NCBI GenBank assembly: GCA_023251335.1
Contig: JAHEZA010000065.1
Span: 1 to 7,569 of the forward strand
From: Chitinophagaceae bacterium
GTDB lineage: Bacteria; Bacteroidota; Bacteroidia; Chitinophagales; Chitinophagaceae
Direction: 5' to 3'
Length of the DNA: 7,569 nucleotides
Positions 5,923-7,569 of the stretch are shown one piece after another. The position numbers were made by a program, and so were the translations under genes. The first letter of the stretch is position 1, and each line of letters opens with the position of its first letter. Under the pieces are notes generated by a model. The model did not search any database. It was not told the origin of the DNA and saw only the letters and a program-made list of their open reading frames with translations.

Positions 5923-6030
5923 TTACATACCCGTTAATAAAGCAATACCAGCCATTATAGCAAAAAAAGTCAGAACAATGCCAATAGCAACTAACGTGTC
6001 GTGCAATTCGACTGAGTGAATCTTTTTCAT
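5923..6030 (-). CDS. 35-aa predicted single-pass membrane microprotein
   Basis: On the minus strand an ATG at 6030 opens 35 codons to TAA at 5923-5925. The product begins MKKIHSVELHDT, a short polar, charged head. It continues with one strongly hydrophobic helix over about residues 13-33 (VAIGIVLTFFAIMAGIALL) and ends in GM. The shape is that of a small inner-membrane protein. I do not recognise a family. Three things argue that it is a real gene although it is so short: it is bracketed by a terminator upstream (end of the S41 gene) and its own strong terminator downstream, it has a promoter-like pair about 100 bases upstream, and the sequence is a clean head-plus-helix and not random AT-rich translation. 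The leader just before the ATG is A/T-rich (CTTTAGGTTT). Its function is unknown; small proteins of this form often join larger membrane complexes. Confidence 0.65.
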   Translation of the reverse strand: MKKIHSVELHDTLVAIGIVLTFFAIMAGIALLTGM

Positions 6031-6102
6031 AAACCTAAAGTTTAAATAATTAAAAAATAAAGCGAGGCTTTGAAAGGAAAATTGGAAAGAAAACGAAGAT
6101 TA

Positions 6103-6115
6103 CGATAGTTTATCG
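6103..6115 (-). repeat. Small hairpin in the leader of the microprotein gene
   Basis: CGATA (minus strand) pairs with TATCG across a 3-base loop, just after a run of five C. It would lie early in the predicted leader RNA, about 73 bases before the ATG. It is short and of uncertain importance. Confidence 0.35.
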
Positions 6116-6131
6116 GGGGAAAGGATTGGTA

Positions 6132-6163
6132 CGAATTTAATATCTTTTATTTATACATGCAAG
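6132..6163 (-). promoter_or_regulatory. Candidate promoter of the microprotein gene
   Basis: On the minus strand CTTG (6163-6160) is followed after 20 bases by TAAATTCG (6139-6132), which differs from the Bacteroidota -7 consensus TAnnTTTG at one position. The -33/-7 spacing is right for this phylum. A start near 6126 would give a leader of about 95 bases. It lies downstream of the S41 terminator, so it would act independently. Confidence 0.4.
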
Positions 6164-6208
6164 TTTTTTCACAAAAAAAGTTTGGAACGATACTGAAATA
6201 TTCGGGAT

Positions 6209-6260
6209 AAAAAATCCTCCAGAAATCATCTTTACCTTTTAGCAAAGAATTCAGGAGGAT
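6209..6260 (-). terminator. Intrinsic terminator of the minus-strand S41 peptidase gene
   Basis: ATCCTCC (6214-6220) pairs with GGAGGAT (6254-6260). The stem continues inward through GAA/TTC and TC/GA blocks separated by symmetric single mismatches, and six U follow on the minus strand (A at 6209-6214). It begins 18 bases after the stop of the S41 gene. It also insulates the microprotein gene from read-through. Confidence 0.8.
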
Positions 6261-6278
6261 CTTTTCCTTAAAAATGTC

Positions 6279-7569
6279 CTATTGAGATTTTCTTAAATTC
6301 TTATCTATCAATGCTTTTATTTTTCCACTAACCTTATAATCTACCATTCCATTAAAACGAAGCGAACGCATGGTAGAAGGTATACTCAAACGCAACGACT
6401 TGTCTGATATCATGCGCTCCTGAGCAGATAGGCGGGTAAAAGTTCCTGTTGAAATATATTTAAATATTTTTGCGAGGTTATCATCGTTCGGATTGCCCCA
6501 AGGCACATTTACAAAATCACTGGCGAGCTGGTCGGGCACAATGCCGTTAAAGTAGCCACCCTGGTTGTTGGCATTTCTTGTTTCAAAATTGATCGCATAA
6601 AGATCTGCAAGTTGCTTTTCCACTCCATTTGGAAAATCGGAAATAGAGAACGAAAAGAAGCCAACCGGTTTTCCATAGGTGGTATCACCGACCAGTTTTA
6701 TATCCAAATAGGGCTTCAGGTTATTAAGCGTCAATTCACTGGCAGAGGCCGTATTGCCAGTTCCTATAAAAAATGCGTGATTGAGATTCAAACTTCCGCC
6801 ACCATTAAATAAAACCTGCTTATCAAGCCCTACCTGACTTGCTACAGCACTTAATTTATCATTATATAAATAACTATACATCACTTTTCCCGTTACAGAA
6901 GCCGGAGCTATCAGGCTATCAATATATTCAGCGGTAGCTACCGAGCCTCCACCATTATACCGGAGATCTACTATTATGTCGGAAATACCTGCAGCCGAAA
7001 ACTTATTGAACACCCTATCCAACTCAGATTTAGTAAGGGTGGGGCCATTAGTATTAAACACATTGGAAAATGTATTGAAAACAAAATAGCCTACATTTTT
7101 TCCTGCAACGGAGTAAATAGTATCGAATAGAATCGGGTTGATATCATAAACCGTTTTGGTGAGTGTGCTGGTTTGGCTCGATTTGTCAGGCTTTAAAAAA
7201 GTAAAGGTAGAACTTGCATCATTATAAACCGCATTGATCACTTTTTTTACATTAGGCCCGTTGCTTCCATCGTAGGAAATATTATTATCTCCATTGATGG
7301 CGGTGATTTCCCATCCGCGGGTGACACCTGCCTGTCCTGCCGGAGAATTTTTATCAGCATACAATACATATAGATACGCATTGTTGTTTGCATCGCGAGC
7401 ATAGGTTACTTCCATTCCCAGATCACCTGCTACCCCTTGCTGAATCTCTCCGGCTACAGCGCCGGTTTTATCTAAAAAGCTGTATTTATCAAATGGCTTT
7501 CCGGTAGCAGAATTAATAGCATAGGTTTTCATGTTCGCCAGCAATACATCCGCAGAATCATAATTAGAA
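6279..7569 (-). CDS. S41 family peptidase (PDZ-containing, Bacteroidota exported type), 5' end outside window
   Basis: The frame is open to the right edge, so the start and any signal peptide or lipobox are missing; 429 residues and the TAG stop remain. The left end of the fragment (SNYDSADVLL, then KPFDKYSFLD) belongs to the helical N-terminal part seen in this group. A PDZ domain covers about fragment residues 60-125 (SPAGQAGVTRGWEITAINGD). The protease core has DIIVDLRYNGGGSVATAEYI (about 197-216), the nucleophile in TGNTASASELTLNNL (Ser about 275) and the catalytic Lys in GDTTYGKPVGFF (about 300). It differs from the window's other S41 enzyme by lacking the Prc C-terminal domain. Such proteins are usually exported or lipoprotein-anchored; this cannot be checked here. 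The substrate is unknown. A TTG at 7544 is in frame but lies inside the domain and should not be taken as the start. Confidence 0.9.
   Translation of the reverse strand, partial: SNYDSADVLLANMKTYAINSATGKPFDKYSFLDKTGAVAGEIQQGVAGDLGMEVTYARDANNNAYLYVLYADKNSPAGQAGVTRGWEITAINGDNNISYDGSNGPNVKKVINAVYNDASSTFTFLKPDKSSQTSTLTKTVYDINPILFDTIYSVAGKNVGYFVFNTFSNVFNTNGPTLTKSELDRVFNKFSAAGISDIIVDLRYNGGGSVATAEYIDSLIAPASVTGKVMYSYLYNDKLSAVASQVGLDKQVLFNGGGSLNLNHAFFIGTGNTASASELTLNNLKPYLDIKLVGDTTYGKPVGFFSFSISDFPNGVEKQLADLYAINFETRNANNQGGYFNGIVPDQLASDFVNVPWGNPNDDNLAKIFKYISTGTFTRLSAQERMISDKSLRLSIPSTMRSLRFNGMVDYKVSGKIKALIDKNLRKSQ

Noticed and set aside
6161..6183. T6-CAC-A7 palindrome as a terminator or operator
   Set aside because: The stem is only A-T pairs in an AT-rich region and explains nothing better than chance.
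6612..6812. Plus-strand reading frame opposite the S41 gene
   Set aside because: Antisense to the protease catalytic core and without recognisable features.
1..7569. CRISPR arrays, insertion sequences, tRNA/rRNA genes
   Set aside because: No spaced repeats, transposase frames, terminal inverted repeats or structural RNA signatures were seen on either strand.

Overview
The window looks like chromosomal DNA from a Bacteroidota member, most likely in or near the Chitinophagaceae. This rests on the AT-rich composition, intergenic DNA rich in A and T runs, the lack of clear Shine-Dalgarno sequences before most starts, two exact copies of the Bacteroidota -7 promoter consensus TAnnTTTG, and the flavour of the proteins (Bacteroidota-type Prc, two-subunit pyruvate dehydrogenase E1 alpha, a membrane-anchored TPR protein next to ribH). 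The taxonomy is an inference from these traits. No mobile element, CRISPR array, tRNA or rRNA was recognised.

Layout, left to right. Positions 1-906 (+) are the 3' part of a periplasmic tail-specific protease (Prc, family S41), closed by an intrinsic terminator at 939-966. Positions 1063-2217 (+) encode a class V (CefD/NifS-like) PLP enzyme of unknown substrate. A 383-base gap (2218-2600) holds a perfect hairpin, an exact TAnnTTTG box at 2344 and a second one at 2574. The second box appears to drive pdhA, which is best started at a TTG codon at 2601. After pdhA (2601-3593) comes a short gap with a hairpin oriented as a minus-strand terminator. A compact (+) cluster follows: a TPR membrane protein (3718-4425), ribH (4442-4933) and a lutA-type cysteine-rich Fe-S protein (4981-5706), possibly followed by a tiny ORF (5707-5784).

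From about 5844 to the right edge the readable genes are on the minus strand. A second, different S41 peptidase runs in from the right edge (partial, stop at 6279) and ends at a strong terminator (6209-6260). Between that terminator and another strong minus-strand terminator (5844-5879) lies a self-contained small transcription unit. It has a promoter-like pair at 6132-6163, an approximately 95-nt leader with a small hairpin, a 35-codon ORF (5923-6030) for a predicted single-pass membrane microprotein, and its own terminator.

Most of the window is housekeeping: envelope proteolysis, central carbon metabolism, riboflavin synthesis and lactate-type redox metabolism. The genes do not form one obvious pathway. 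The item most likely to be undescribed is the 35-aa membrane protein. The next most interesting are the pdhA upstream region, with its two promoter boxes and unexplained 250-nt segment, and the lutA homologue with no lutB or lutC beside it.
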